DNA of 56,067 bases from Roseateles chitinivorans (GTDB lineage Bacteria > Pseudomonadota > Gammaproteobacteria > Burkholderiales > Burkholderiaceae_C), in assembly GCF_002761755.1 (NCBI RefSeq), contig NZ_PEOG01000036.1, positions 1-56,067 on the forward strand, written 5' to 3'. The notes under the pieces were generated by a model. The model was given only the letters and a program-made list of their open reading frames with translations, did no database searches and was not told the origin of the DNA. Both the position numbers and the translations under genes were made by a program. Below are positions 7,900 to 16,158 of this stretch, piece after piece (the first letter of the stretch is position 1; the number at the start of each line of letters is the position of its first letter).

Positions 7900-8358
7900 A
7901 TGGACACCGACACGCCTTCCGCCGCTGCCCCGCTGCACATCGTCTGCCCCGCCTGCGCGGCGAAGAACCGCGTGCCGCGCGAGCGGCTGGCCGAGTCGCC
8001 CGATTGCGGTCGCTGCGGCACGCCGCTGATGCTGCCTAGGCCGGCGGATCTCACGCCGGAGGTCTTTGACAGGTTCATCGCGGGCACCGAGCTGCCCGTC
8101 GTCGTCGACTGCTGGGCCGATTGGTGCGGTCCCTGCAAGATGATGGCGCCGCAGTTCGAGCAGGCTGCGGCGATGCTGCCGGAGCTGCGCTTCGTCAAGC
8201 TCGACACCGAGGCCGCGCCGCAGCAGAGCGCCAGGTACGGCATCCGCAGCATTCCGACGCTGCTGTTGTTCCTCGATGGGCAGGAGGTCGCGCGGCAGGC
8301 GGGCGCGATGCCGGCGCAGGCGATCGTCGACTGGGTGCGGCGGGAGCTGGGGGCTTGA
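7900..8358 (+). CDS. trxC: Thioredoxin TrxC (thioredoxin 2)
   Basis: The 152-residue protein has the N-terminal zinc ribbon that separates TrxC from TrxA (C16-x2-C19 and C36-x2-C39), followed by a thioredoxin domain with the WCGPC active site (C76, C79) and the cis-proline turn RSIPTLLLF. TrxC reduces disulfides in the cytoplasm and is often part of the oxidative-stress response. The start at 7900 gives the standard distance to the first zinc pair. No binding site for a regulator was recognised upstream. The gene converges on recJ with a 29-base gap. Confidence 0.93.
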   Translation: MDTDTPSAAAPLHIVCPACAAKNRVPRERLAESPDCGRCGTPLMLPRPADLTPEVFDRFIAGTELPVVVDCWADWCGPCKMMAPQFEQAAAMLPELRFVKLDTEAAPQQSARYGIRSIPTLLLFLDGQEVARQAGAMPAQAIVDWVRRELGA

Positions 8359-8387
8359 GGCGGGCGGGCGCATCGCGCCGCGGACGT

Positions 8388-10139
8388 TCAATCCGCCATC
8401 GCCTCCACCACCATCTGCACGCGCTGCTGCCCCTGGTACTCGTCGAGGCTGAGCCGATAGGCGAGGGTCACCTGCTCGGGCAGCTGCTCGGTACGGCCGA
8501 ACCAGATCGCGTCGCGCAGCATCGCGCCCTGGCGCAGCCGCAGCTTCAGGTGGCGCTCGCCGACCAGGCGTTGATGCACCACCTGCACGCGGTCGCAGAA
8601 CAGCGGCGCCTCGAAGGCCTGGCCCCAGACCTGCGCCTCGAGTTCCTGCACGGTCTCGGCGCAGAACGCTTCCGGCGGCAAGGGCCCGTCGGTGCGCAGC
8701 GTTCGCGTCAGTGCGGACTCGTCCAGCCATTCGCGCGCGACGGCTTCGAAGGCGGCGGCGAAGGCCTCGACGCCGCCGGGTGCCAGCGTGCAGCCGGCGG
8801 CCATCGCGTGGCCGCCGAACTTGCGCAGCAACTCCGGATGGCGCTTGGACACCAGGTCCAGCGCGTCCCGCAGGTGGAAGCCCGGGATCGATCGTCCCGA
8901 GCCCTTGAGCTGCCCGTCGGCACCCTCGGCGAAGACGAACACCGGTCGGTGCAGCCGGTCCTTGATCCGCGAGGCGACGATGCCGACGACGCCTTCGTGG
9001 AAGTCCGCGTCGAAGAGCGCGAGCGCCGGCGGCGGCGCGCCGTTCAGGCGCGGGTCGGTCATCAGGCGCTCGAGCAGCGCGAGCGCCTGCTCCTGCATGC
9101 CGGCCTCGATCTCGCGGCGCTCGCGGTTGATGCGGTCCAGCTCGCGGCCGAGCTCGAGGGCCTGGCCGGTGTCGTCGGTCGTCAGGCAGGTGATGCCCAG
9201 CGTCATGTCCTCGAGCCGCCCCGCCGCATTGATGCGGGGCCCGAGCGCGAAACCCAGGTCGAAGCTGTTGGCGCGCGCGGCGTCGCGGCCGGCCGCGGTG
9301 AACAGCGCCTGGACGCCGGGCTGCATGCGGCCCGCGCGCATGCGGCGCAGGCCTTGCGCGACCAGCCGCCGGTTGTTGGCGTCGAGCCGCACCACGTCGG
9401 CCACGGTGCCGAGCGCGACGAGGTCCAGCAAGCCGTCCAGCCGCGGCGGCGGGCCGTCGCCGAAGGCGCCGCGCCGGCGCAGTTCACCGCGCAACACGGT
9501 CAGCACATAGAAGGCGACGCCCACGCCTGCGAGGCTCTTGCTGGGGAACGGACAACCCGGCTGGTTGGGGTTCACCAGCGCGTCCGCGTCGGGGATGGTC
9601 GGTGCGCCGTCGGTGCCGACGGCGGGCAGGTGGTGGTCGGTGACCAGCACCTTCAGGCCGAGGGCACGGGCGAAGGCGACGCCGGCATGGCTCGCGATGC
9701 CGTTGTCGACGGTCACCAGCAGCCGCGGCTCCTGCTTGAGCGCGAGCTCCACGATCGTGGGCGTCAGGCCGTAGCCGTGGACCGCACGGTCCGGCACCAC
9801 GTAGCCGACGGTGCCCGGCCGCGCGCCCAGCAGCGCCAGCCCGCGCAGCATCACCGCGCAGGCGGTGGCGCCATCGCAGTCGTAATCGGCCACGATGCAG
9901 ATGCGTTCGCCGGCCGTGATCGCGTCGGCCAGCAGCGTCGCGGCCTTGTCGATGCCCAGCAGACCCTGAGGACCCTCGGGCGGGAGCAGGTGTTTCAGGT
10001 CCGGGTCGAGCTCGTCGTGCGACAGCACGCCGCGCGCGGCGAAGAGCCGCGACAGCAGCGGCGAGAAGCCGGCCCGCTGCAGCGCATGGGCGGAGTCCGG
10101 CGGGACGTCGCGGATCAGGATGCGGGGGCTGCTGCTCAC
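8388..10139 (-). CDS. recJ: Single-strand DNA 5'-3' exonuclease RecJ
   Basis: The 583-residue product has the DHH phosphoesterase motifs of RecJ: VADYDCDG (about 83-90), NGI (146-148), TDHHLP (167-172), NPNQPGCPFPSKSLAGVGVAF, and GPRINAAGRLEDM, then the DHHA1 segment with the KGSGRSIPGFHLRDAL turn and a GGHAMAAG motif, and a C-terminal OB-fold. RecJ degrades 5'-ended single strands in recombination and mismatch repair. The GTG start at 10139 overlaps the stop of the upstream gene as GTGA, which argues for coupling and for this start over longer alternatives. Confidence 0.93.
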   Translation of the reverse strand: MSSSPRILIRDVPPDSAHALQRAGFSPLLSRLFAARGVLSHDELDPDLKHLLPPEGPQGLLGIDKAATLLADAITAGERICIVADYDCDGATACAVMLRGLALLGARPGTVGYVVPDRAVHGYGLTPTIVELALKQEPRLLVTVDNGIASHAGVAFARALGLKVLVTDHHLPAVGTDGAPTIPDADALVNPNQPGCPFPSKSLAGVGVAFYVLTVLRGELRRRGAFGDGPPPRLDGLLDLVALGTVADVVRLDANNRRLVAQGLRRMRAGRMQPGVQALFTAAGRDAARANSFDLGFALGPRINAAGRLEDMTLGITCLTTDDTGQALELGRELDRINRERREIEAGMQEQALALLERLMTDPRLNGAPPPALALFDADFHEGVVGIVASRIKDRLHRPVFVFAEGADGQLKGSGRSIPGFHLRDALDLVSKRHPELLRKFGGHAMAAGCTLAPGGVEAFAAAFEAVAREWLDESALTRTLRTDGPLPPEAFCAETVQELEAQVWGQAFEAPLFCDRVQVVHQRLVGERHLKLRLRQGAMLRDAIWFGRTEQLPEQVTLAYRLSLDEYQGQQRVQMVVEAMAD

Positions 10140-11068
10140 AGGTCCTCCAGCGCGGTGGCGACGCTGACGCGGGTCGGGGCGAAGCGCTCCTTGAGCCGTT
10201 GCCAGCCGCTCGCGTCGCGTCGCGTCCAGGTGCGGGCCTGGCGCTCGCCGGCCAGCGTCAGCGAGACCGGGCTTCCCGCTTGCACGGCGGCCAGTGCCTG
10301 GGCAAGGGGGCCGGCGTCGAGGGCCTTCCAGGCCTCGCTCCAGGTGTAGAGGTCGCCGCTCGTCATCGGGCCGCGCAGGCGGTCGTCGACGATCAGGTCC
10401 GAGGGCAGCGCCGAGCCGCGGTCGCGACCGCAGCCGCTGATCCACACCGCGTTCAGCGGGCGTTGCCGGCGGGCCTCGCGGGTCTGGTTGAGCGGATGGT
10501 CATGCAGCAGCATCTGGACCTCGTTGAGCAGCGTGCGCAGCCGGCGCGCCCGTGGGTACCAGGTTTCGACGCCGCGATTCAGGACGCGGTCGATGCTGGC
10601 GGCCTCGAGGCCGTCCAGGTCGTCATGCGCGATCGCCCATTCACCCGGCGACAGCCAGGCGCTGCGCCAGCCCTGGTCGGCGGGGAACAGCGCGACGGCG
10701 AGCGCCTCGAGGAAGGCGCGCGACTCGTCCTCGGAAAGATCCAGTGTGGCGGGCCCCAGCGCGGTCACGCCCTCGGTGCCGACGGCGAAGTGGGCGGGCG
10801 TCAGCAGCGCCCAGGCGGCGCCGCCGGGTTCGTGACCGGTCGCGCGCAAACGCCAGGCGGCCAGGGGTGGGTTTTCATCGGTGATGCCGCGGCATTGCGC
10901 CAGGAATCGTTCATGCGGGGGAAGCGGGGTGGTCTCGTCGGCGTCGCCGACCTCGCCCGCCGGTGCCAGCAACCCGAGCAGGCGGCTCAGGTTCGGCAGC
11001 TCCAGCTCGCGCAGGGCACCCTCGAAATGAGGATCCAGCGCACTGGCGAAAGGGATCATCAGGTGCAT
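10136..11068 (-). CDS. RpfE-like / phosphoglycerate-mutase-like protein of unknown function
   Basis: This 310-residue soluble protein resembles a family found next to recJ in beta- and gammaproteobacteria and annotated variously as regulatory protein RpfE or as a cofactor-independent phosphoglycerate mutase. Visible family features are the opening MIPFAS, the ELPNLSRLL segment (about 23-31), the WRSAWLSPGEWAIAHDDL stretch (about 132-149), LLHDHPLNQTREARRQRPLNAVWISGCG (about 188-215) and DDRL. The metal-binding residues of true mutases are not evident. A GATAAT hexamer ends eight bases upstream of the ATG without a ribosome binding site. The gene is translationally coupled to recJ. Confidence 0.6.
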   Translation of the reverse strand: MHLMIPFASALDPHFEGALRELELPNLSRLLGLLAPAGEVGDADETTPLPPHERFLAQCRGITDENPPLAAWRLRATGHEPGGAAWALLTPAHFAVGTEGVTALGPATLDLSEDESRAFLEALAVALFPADQGWRSAWLSPGEWAIAHDDLDGLEAASIDRVLNRGVETWYPRARRLRTLLNEVQMLLHDHPLNQTREARRQRPLNAVWISGCGRDRGSALPSDLIVDDRLRGPMTSGDLYTWSEAWKALDAGPLAQALAAVQAGSPVSLTLAGERQARTWTRRDASGWQRLKERFAPTRVSVATALEDL

Positions 11069-11113
11069 GGCGGCGGATTATCGGCGTTCCCCCGGAATGG
11101 GGCGCCCGTCAGG

Positions 11114-11131
11114 CGGTCATCAAGCTTTCAT
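11114..11131 (+). promoter_or_regulatory. Candidate Pho box upstream of the PlcP-like gene
   Basis: CGGTCAT (11114-11120), CAAG, CTTTCAT (11125-11131): two 7-base repeats with the 4-base spacer of the PhoB consensus (CTGTCAT-N4-CTGTCAT), each matching at six of seven positions. The box ends 24 bases before the start codon. The -10 position ten bases downstream (CAACCT) is weak. Confidence 0.55.
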
Positions 11132-11155
11132 CCGGCCCCGGCAACCTGTGGGGCC

Positions 11156-12025
11156 ATGCTGACCGACACGCTCATGGCCGCCGCTGTCTCGCAAGAACCG
11201 CCTGGGGCCGAGGCGGAAGAGGGCGGCTCGATCCGGGTGCGCACGGTGTGGATCTCCGACCTGCACCTGGGCACGCCGGGTTGCCAGGCGAGGGCGCTGC
11301 TCGACTTCCTGCGCGAGGTCGAGTGCGAGCAGCTCTTCCTTGTCGGCGACATCGTCGACGGCTGGCAGCTGCGCCGCAGCTGGTACTGGCCGCAGGCCCA
11401 CAACGACGTGGTGCAGAAGCTGCTGCGCAAGGCGCGCAAGGGCACGCGGGTGATCTACGTGCCGGGCAACCACGACGAATTCGCGCGCAAGTACCTGCAG
11501 CACAGCTTCGGCGGCATCGAGGTCGCGCATGAATGGATCCACGAGACCGCCGACGGCCGCAAGTTCTGGATCACCCACGGCGATCTCTTCGACGGCGTCA
11601 TCCAGCATGCCAAGTGGCTGGCCTACGTCGGCGACAGCCTCTATGAATTCACGCTCAAGCTGAACCGCCACCTCAACTCGCTGCGGGCGCGCCTGGGACT
11701 GCCGTACTGGAGCCTGAGCAAGTACCTGAAGCTCAAGGTCAAGCGCGCCGTCTCCTTCATCAGCGAGTTCGAGGAAGCGCTGGCCCGCGAGGCCCGAAAG
11801 CGCGGCGTCAACGGCGTAATCTGCGGCCATATTCACCACGCCGAGCTGCGCGACATCGACGGCATCACCTATGCCAACGACGGCGACTGGGTCGAGAGCC
11901 TCACCGCGCTGGTCGAGCATGCAGACGGGCACCTGGAGATCCTCGACTGGGCCGAGCGTCAGCGCTCCGGCGCCGAGCAGGGCGCGGCCGAGGCGCTCGC
12001 CGCCGCCATGCGACAGCCCGCCTGA
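11156..12025 (+). CDS. UDP-2,3-diacylglucosamine diphosphatase-family metallophosphoesterase (PlcP-like)
   Basis: The 289-residue protein has the calcineurin-type metal site in order: SDLHLG (D35, H37), GDIVDGW (64-70), GNHDEF (104-109), THGDLFD (H141) and GHIHHAE (224-230). The stretch from VGDIVDGW through SWYWPQ and HNDVVQKLLRKARKGTR closely resembles PlcP of rhizobia, a phospholipase C that degrades phosphatidylcholine or phosphatidylethanolamine during phosphate starvation under PhoB. Databases usually label such proteins LpxH-like. The Pho-like box just upstream fits the PlcP reading, but substrate is inferred. The start at 11156 is chosen because it follows the box; the first 25 residues are variable. 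ppk lies 153 bases downstream. Confidence 0.8.
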   Translation: MLTDTLMAAAVSQEPPGAEAEEGGSIRVRTVWISDLHLGTPGCQARALLDFLREVECEQLFLVGDIVDGWQLRRSWYWPQAHNDVVQKLLRKARKGTRVIYVPGNHDEFARKYLQHSFGGIEVAHEWIHETADGRKFWITHGDLFDGVIQHAKWLAYVGDSLYEFTLKLNRHLNSLRARLGLPYWSLSKYLKLKVKRAVSFISEFEEALAREARKRGVNGVICGHIHHAELRDIDGITYANDGDWVESLTALVEHADGHLEILDWAERQRSGAEQGAAEALAAAMRQPA

Positions 12026-12138
12026 ACGGGCCGACGCCCCTTTCGGCTGGCGAGCTGTCCCCCTATCGAAGGCGCCCGCCATCGCCCATCCGGGCCGCCC
12101 ATTCAAGCCGTGCCTCCCCTGCGGACCGGCTCAAAAGA

Positions 12139-12172
12139 GGGTCACTGGCTTGTCATACCAGCTTCATAGAAT
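12139..12172 (+). promoter_or_regulatory. Candidate PhoB-dependent promoter of ppk
   Basis: GGGTCAC (12139-12145), TGGC, TTGTCAT (12150-12156) form a Pho-box-like pair with 4-base spacing; a third partial repeat GCTTCAT follows at the same 11-base period. Ten bases after TTGTCAT is TAGAAT (12167-12172), the spacing expected for a PhoB-activated -10 box. The ATG of ppk begins only six bases after TAGAAT. Confidence 0.55.
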
Positions 12173-12178
12173 GGGTTC

Positions 12179-14239
12179 ATGACTTTGCCTGATGTCCCGC
12201 TGCTCAACCGCGAAAACGCGATCCTCGAGTTCAACCGGCGTGTCCTGGCGCAGGCCCAGCGCGTCGACGTGCCGCTGCTGGAGCGGCTGCGCTACATCTG
12301 CATCGTGTCCAGCAACCTCGATGAATTCTTCGAGGTGCGCTTTGCCGACATGCTCGATGCGCAGCGCGATGGCAGCGGCCTGGTGACGCCGCGCGATGTC
12401 GAGCGAGTGGGGCGCGCGGCCCATGACCTGATCGACCAGCAGTACGCGATCTTCAACGACCAGGTCATGCCCGCCCTGCGCGAGCACAACATCCAGATCC
12501 TGAACCACGCCGACCGCACCGACGAGATCCGCGCGTGGGTCAGCAAGTTCTTCGAGCGGGAGGTGCGACCGCTGCTGGTGCCGGTGGGCCTGGACCCGGC
12601 GCATCCGTTCCCGCAGGTGGCCAACAAGTCGCTGCACTTCATCGCGCGCCTGTCGGGCAAGGACGCGCTCGGGCGCGACAACCGCATCGCCATCGTCAAG
12701 GTGCCGCGCGTGCTGCCACGCGTGATCAAGGTGCCTGCGGCGATCAGCGGCGGCAAGCAGAGCTTCGTGCTGCTCACCAGCGTCATCCGCGCCCACCTGG
12801 AGGAGCTGTTCCCCGGCCGGCATGTCGAGGCTTTCTCGCAGTTCCGGGTCACGCGGGATTCGGACCTGGAGGTCGACGAGGAAGAGATCGCCAACCTGCG
12901 GCATGCGCTGCGTTCCGGCCTCACGACACGTCACTTCGGGCGCGCCGTGCGGCTGGAGGTGGTCAACACCTGCCCGGAGGAGCTGTCGCGCTTCCTGCTC
13001 GAGCAATTCGACCTGCCGGAGGCGGCGCTGTACCGTGTCAACGGGCCGGTCAACCTGGTGCGGCTGAACGAGCTGATCGACCAGACGGATGCCGAGGACC
13101 TGCGTTTCCGGCCCTATGAACCCAGTTGGCCGAAGGGGCGGCTGCCGCGAGGCAAGTCGATCCTAGACAAGCTGCGGACCAAGGGCGACGTGATGCTGCA
13201 TCACCCGTTCGAGAGCTTCGAGCCGGTGGTGCAGCTGCTGCGCGAGGCGGTCGAGGATCCGGACGTCCTGGCCATCAAGCAGACGATCTACCGCACCGGC
13301 AGCCAGTCGGTGCTGGCGGACCTCCTGATCGAGGCGGCGCGTCGCGGCAAGGAGGTCCTCGCGGTCGTCGAGCTGAAGGCGCGATTCGACGAGGAGGCCA
13401 ACATCAACTGGGCGGAGCGGCTGGAGGCCGTGGGCGCGCAGGTGGTGTACGGCATCGTCGGCCTGAAGACGCATGCGAAGCTGATGCTGATCACGCGCAG
13501 GGAGGGCGGCAAGCTGCGCCGCTACGGCCACCTGTCGACGGGCAACTACAACCCGAAGACGGCGCGGTTCTACACCGACCTGGGCTATCTGACGGCCGAT
13601 GCGGAGATGACGGCGGACATGGACCTGGTGTTCCGCCAGTTGGCTTCGCTGTCGAAGTTCAAGGCGCCGAAGAAGCTGCTGCTGGCGCCCTTCAACCTGC
13701 ACCGGACGATGCTCGAGCTGCTCTCGCAGGTGGAGGAAGCCGCGCGGCGCGGCGAGCCGGCGCGAGTCGTGCTGAAGATCAATGCGCTGACCGATGCCGA
13801 GCTGATCAACGGGATCGTCCGGGCGGGGCGCGCGGGTGCGAAGGTCGATCTGATCGTGCGCGGCGCCTGCATGTTGCCGCCGGGCCTGCCGGGCGAGACG
13901 GACAACATCCTGGTGCGCTCGGTGGTGGGGCGATTCCTCGAGCACTCGCGGATCTTCTATTTCCGCTGGGGCAAGGAGGAGCAGGAGGCCTTGTACCTGT
14001 CGAGTGCCGACTGGATGGCGCGGAACATGTTGCGTCGCATCGAGGTGGCCTGGCCGATCACTGATCCGAAGCTGCGCCAGCGGGTGGTCGACGAGGGCCT
14101 GACGCCCTACTTGCACGACAGTCTCGATGCCTGGCAACTCGGCCCGGACGGCACGTCGCAGCGCATCGGCACCGAGGACGTTCCGCAGCATGTCAGCGCC
14201 CAGCAGGCCCTGATGCGTCTGTACCACGAAGACCCCTGA
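12179..14239 (+). CDS. ppk: Polyphosphate kinase 1
   Basis: Ppk1 reversibly polymerises the gamma-phosphate of ATP into polyphosphate. The 686-residue protein is family length and has the N-terminal four-helix region (LEFNRRVLAQAQ, SNLDEFFEVRFADM), the head domain, and two phospholipase D-like catalytic domains: GLKTHAKLMLITRR with H432 as the likely phosphorylated histidine, GHLSTGNYNPKTARFYTDLGYLTA, and FLEHSRIFYF with H589. These correspond to the two essential histidines of the E. coli enzyme. The ATG is six bases downstream of a -10-like box, so there is no room for a ribosome binding site and the message may be leaderless. ppx, the degrading enzyme, is convergent. Confidence 0.96.
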   Translation: MTLPDVPLLNRENAILEFNRRVLAQAQRVDVPLLERLRYICIVSSNLDEFFEVRFADMLDAQRDGSGLVTPRDVERVGRAAHDLIDQQYAIFNDQVMPALREHNIQILNHADRTDEIRAWVSKFFEREVRPLLVPVGLDPAHPFPQVANKSLHFIARLSGKDALGRDNRIAIVKVPRVLPRVIKVPAAISGGKQSFVLLTSVIRAHLEELFPGRHVEAFSQFRVTRDSDLEVDEEEIANLRHALRSGLTTRHFGRAVRLEVVNTCPEELSRFLLEQFDLPEAALYRVNGPVNLVRLNELIDQTDAEDLRFRPYEPSWPKGRLPRGKSILDKLRTKGDVMLHHPFESFEPVVQLLREAVEDPDVLAIKQTIYRTGSQSVLADLLIEAARRGKEVLAVVELKARFDEEANINWAERLEAVGAQVVYGIVGLKTHAKLMLITRREGGKLRRYGHLSTGNYNPKTARFYTDLGYLTADAEMTADMDLVFRQLASLSKFKAPKKLLLAPFNLHRTMLELLSQVEEAARRGEPARVVLKINALTDAELINGIVRAGRAGAKVDLIVRGACMLPPGLPGETDNILVRSVVGRFLEHSRIFYFRWGKEEQEALYLSSADWMARNMLRRIEVAWPITDPKLRQRVVDEGLTPYLHDSLDAWQLGPDGTSQRIGTEDVPQHVSAQQALMRLYHEDP

Positions 14240-14298
14240 CGCGCCCCGCTCCAGCCCGTCCCCCTCACTCCCCTTCTCTGCCGTCCTCCCTGTTCCTG

Positions 14299-14439
14299 GA
14301 CGGGCATGGCCTGGGCCGGCGACTCGTGTCGGGCTTCTGACTGACTTGGACGCCGTCTGTCCGAGCGACGCGAACCGAAGGTGAGCAGAGCGAGTTGGCG
14401 TCCGCCCGACACGAGTCGCCGGCCCAGGCCATGCCTGTC
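14299..14439. repeat. Long inverted repeat enclosing a conserved core, copy 1
   Basis: Arms 14299-14334 and 14404-14439 are complementary at 35 of 36 positions. The 69-base interior holds a core (about 14343-14403) that recurs at 45977-46039 between polA and lolC with about 90% identity, although the arms there are unrelated in sequence. The element fills the gap between convergent ppk and ppx and contains no gene. It may act as a bidirectional terminator. Confidence 0.85.
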
Positions 14440-14476
14440 GCGCGCTCCCGTGGCAGTCCAGCGTCCAGAGAGGTCC

Positions 14477-15991
14477 TCAAGCCTCCAACGCCAACTCCAC
14501 CCGCCCCACCTTCCCCCAGGCTTCGAGTTCTTCTCGCAGGAGGTAATGCGCCCGTGGGTGAGCATCCGCCCAGCCTTTGCGCATCTCGATGACGACGTTC
14601 ATCCCTTCGCGCCGGAGTTTGATGGCGGTGGCGTCCACCTCGCCGCGCGCATGGCATTTGATGGCGGCGAGCCGCAACGCCAGCAGTTGCCAGACCATGG
14701 GTTCCTCTTGGAGTTGTTCCTCGAGCTTGCGCAGCCCTCCTCGCTGACCGAGTGCCAGATCTCCCAGCCGCCGCAGCTGGTTCTGCGAGAAGCCTGGTGC
14801 GTCGACATGGGAGAGCAGGTAGGCGCTGTGGCGATGGTGATCGTGGTGGGAGACCATCATGCCGATCTCGTGCAGCGCGGCGGCCCAGCCGAGTTCGCGG
14901 CGATGTTCTTCCTCGGCCTTGGGTGCGAGCTGCGCATGAAGGCGCTGGGCGATTCGCTGGACGCGACCGGCCTGATCGCGGTCGACGGCGAAGCGGCGCT
15001 GCAGTTCGGAGACGGACTGCTCGCGCATGTCGCGACCGGCGGCGAGCAGGCGCGGGTCGAGGCGTTCCGCGAGGTCGAAGATCACGCCCTGACGCAGCGC
15101 GCCCTTGGCCGGGTAGAGGCGTTCGATGTCGAAGTGGGTGAGCAGCGTGTAGAGGATGCAGAGCCCGCCGCCGACGACGGCGCGCCGGTCGTCCTTGAGG
15201 CCGGGCAGCTTGAGCGCGTCGATGCGGCCGGCGAGCAGGCACTGCTCGATGCACCATCGCAGGCCGTCGAGCGTGATGGAGCCGTCCGGACTCACGCCGT
15301 TGGCGGCCAGGATCTGGGCGACGGCGCCGACGGTGCCGGAGGATCCCAGGGCCTGTTTCCAGCGTGGCTGCGCGGCCTGGCGGGAGAACTGGGTGATGGC
15401 TTCCTCGAGCTCGGCGCCGGCGGCGACCTGTGCGGCGCGGAAGGCCTCGGCAGTGAAGCGGCCGTCGGTGAAGAAGCGCATCGAGAGGCTGACGCTGCCG
15501 ATCTGGAAGGACTCGGCGGCCAGTGGTTGCGGTCCGCGGCCCAGGATCATCTCGGTGGATCGGCCGCCGATGTCGATGACCAGACGCGGATCCTCAGCGG
15601 TCTGCAGCCGCGCCACGCCGGCGTAGATCAGGCGCGCTTCCTCTCGGCCGGAGATGACTTCGATCGGATGGCCCAGCACCTCCTGCGCGCGGGCCAGGAA
15701 GGCATTGCGGTTGCGCGCCTCACGCAGCGTCTGCGTCGCGACCGCGCGCACCTGGCGGCTGGGCAGGTCGGCGAGCCGCTCGGCGAAGCGCCGCAGGCAG
15801 TCCAGGCCGCGCTGCGCCGCTTCTTCGGTCAGCATGCTCATCGCGTCCAGGCCCGCGCCCAGCCGCACCGTTTCCTTCAGGTAGTCCAGCCGGCGGTATT
15901 GCCCGTGCTGCAGCTGCGCCAGCTCGAGCCGGAAGCTGTTGGAACCCATGTCGATGGCGGCCAGGATCGGAGGAACGTGCGCTTGCGTCAT
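14477..15991 (-). CDS. ppx: Exopolyphosphatase / guanosine pentaphosphate phosphohydrolase
   Basis: The 504-residue protein has the ASKHA-type motifs of Ppx/GppA: AAIDMGSNSFRLEL (about 13-26), ISGREEARLIYAGV, VIDIGGRSTEMILG (phosphate-binding), SSGTVGAVAQIL, and VVGGGLCIL. A C-terminal HD-like helical region follows (LGWAAALHEIGMMVSHHDHHRHSAYLL). Ppx hydrolyses polyphosphate from its ends and GppA converts pppGpp; the two are not separable here, but the location tail-to-tail with ppk favours Ppx. I chose the ATG at 15991, close to the first motif; an ATG at 16045 would add 18 basic residues. A GACAAT hexamer ends eight bases before the ATG. Confidence 0.92.
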   Translation of the reverse strand: MTQAHVPPILAAIDMGSNSFRLELAQLQHGQYRRLDYLKETVRLGAGLDAMSMLTEEAAQRGLDCLRRFAERLADLPSRQVRAVATQTLREARNRNAFLARAQEVLGHPIEVISGREEARLIYAGVARLQTAEDPRLVIDIGGRSTEMILGRGPQPLAAESFQIGSVSLSMRFFTDGRFTAEAFRAAQVAAGAELEEAITQFSRQAAQPRWKQALGSSGTVGAVAQILAANGVSPDGSITLDGLRWCIEQCLLAGRIDALKLPGLKDDRRAVVGGGLCILYTLLTHFDIERLYPAKGALRQGVIFDLAERLDPRLLAAGRDMREQSVSELQRRFAVDRDQAGRVQRIAQRLHAQLAPKAEEEHRRELGWAAALHEIGMMVSHHDHHRHSAYLLSHVDAPGFSQNQLRRLGDLALGQRGGLRKLEEQLQEEPMVWQLLALRLAAIKCHARGEVDATAIKLRREGMNVVIEMRKGWADAHPRAHYLLREELEAWGKVGRVELALEA

Positions 15992-16158
15992 GGGGCGCGA
16001 TTGTCGCGGTCTTTGGCCCGCCTGCCGGGAACGAGGTGCTTTCATCGTGCTGTCGCGACGCCGTGGTCCGTTGCGTGCCGGCGACCGGGATAGCATCCGG
16101 CGTTCCGTCTGGAACCTTCGGATCCATTCCACCCCGCATTCCCAACGAGGAGCTGCAG

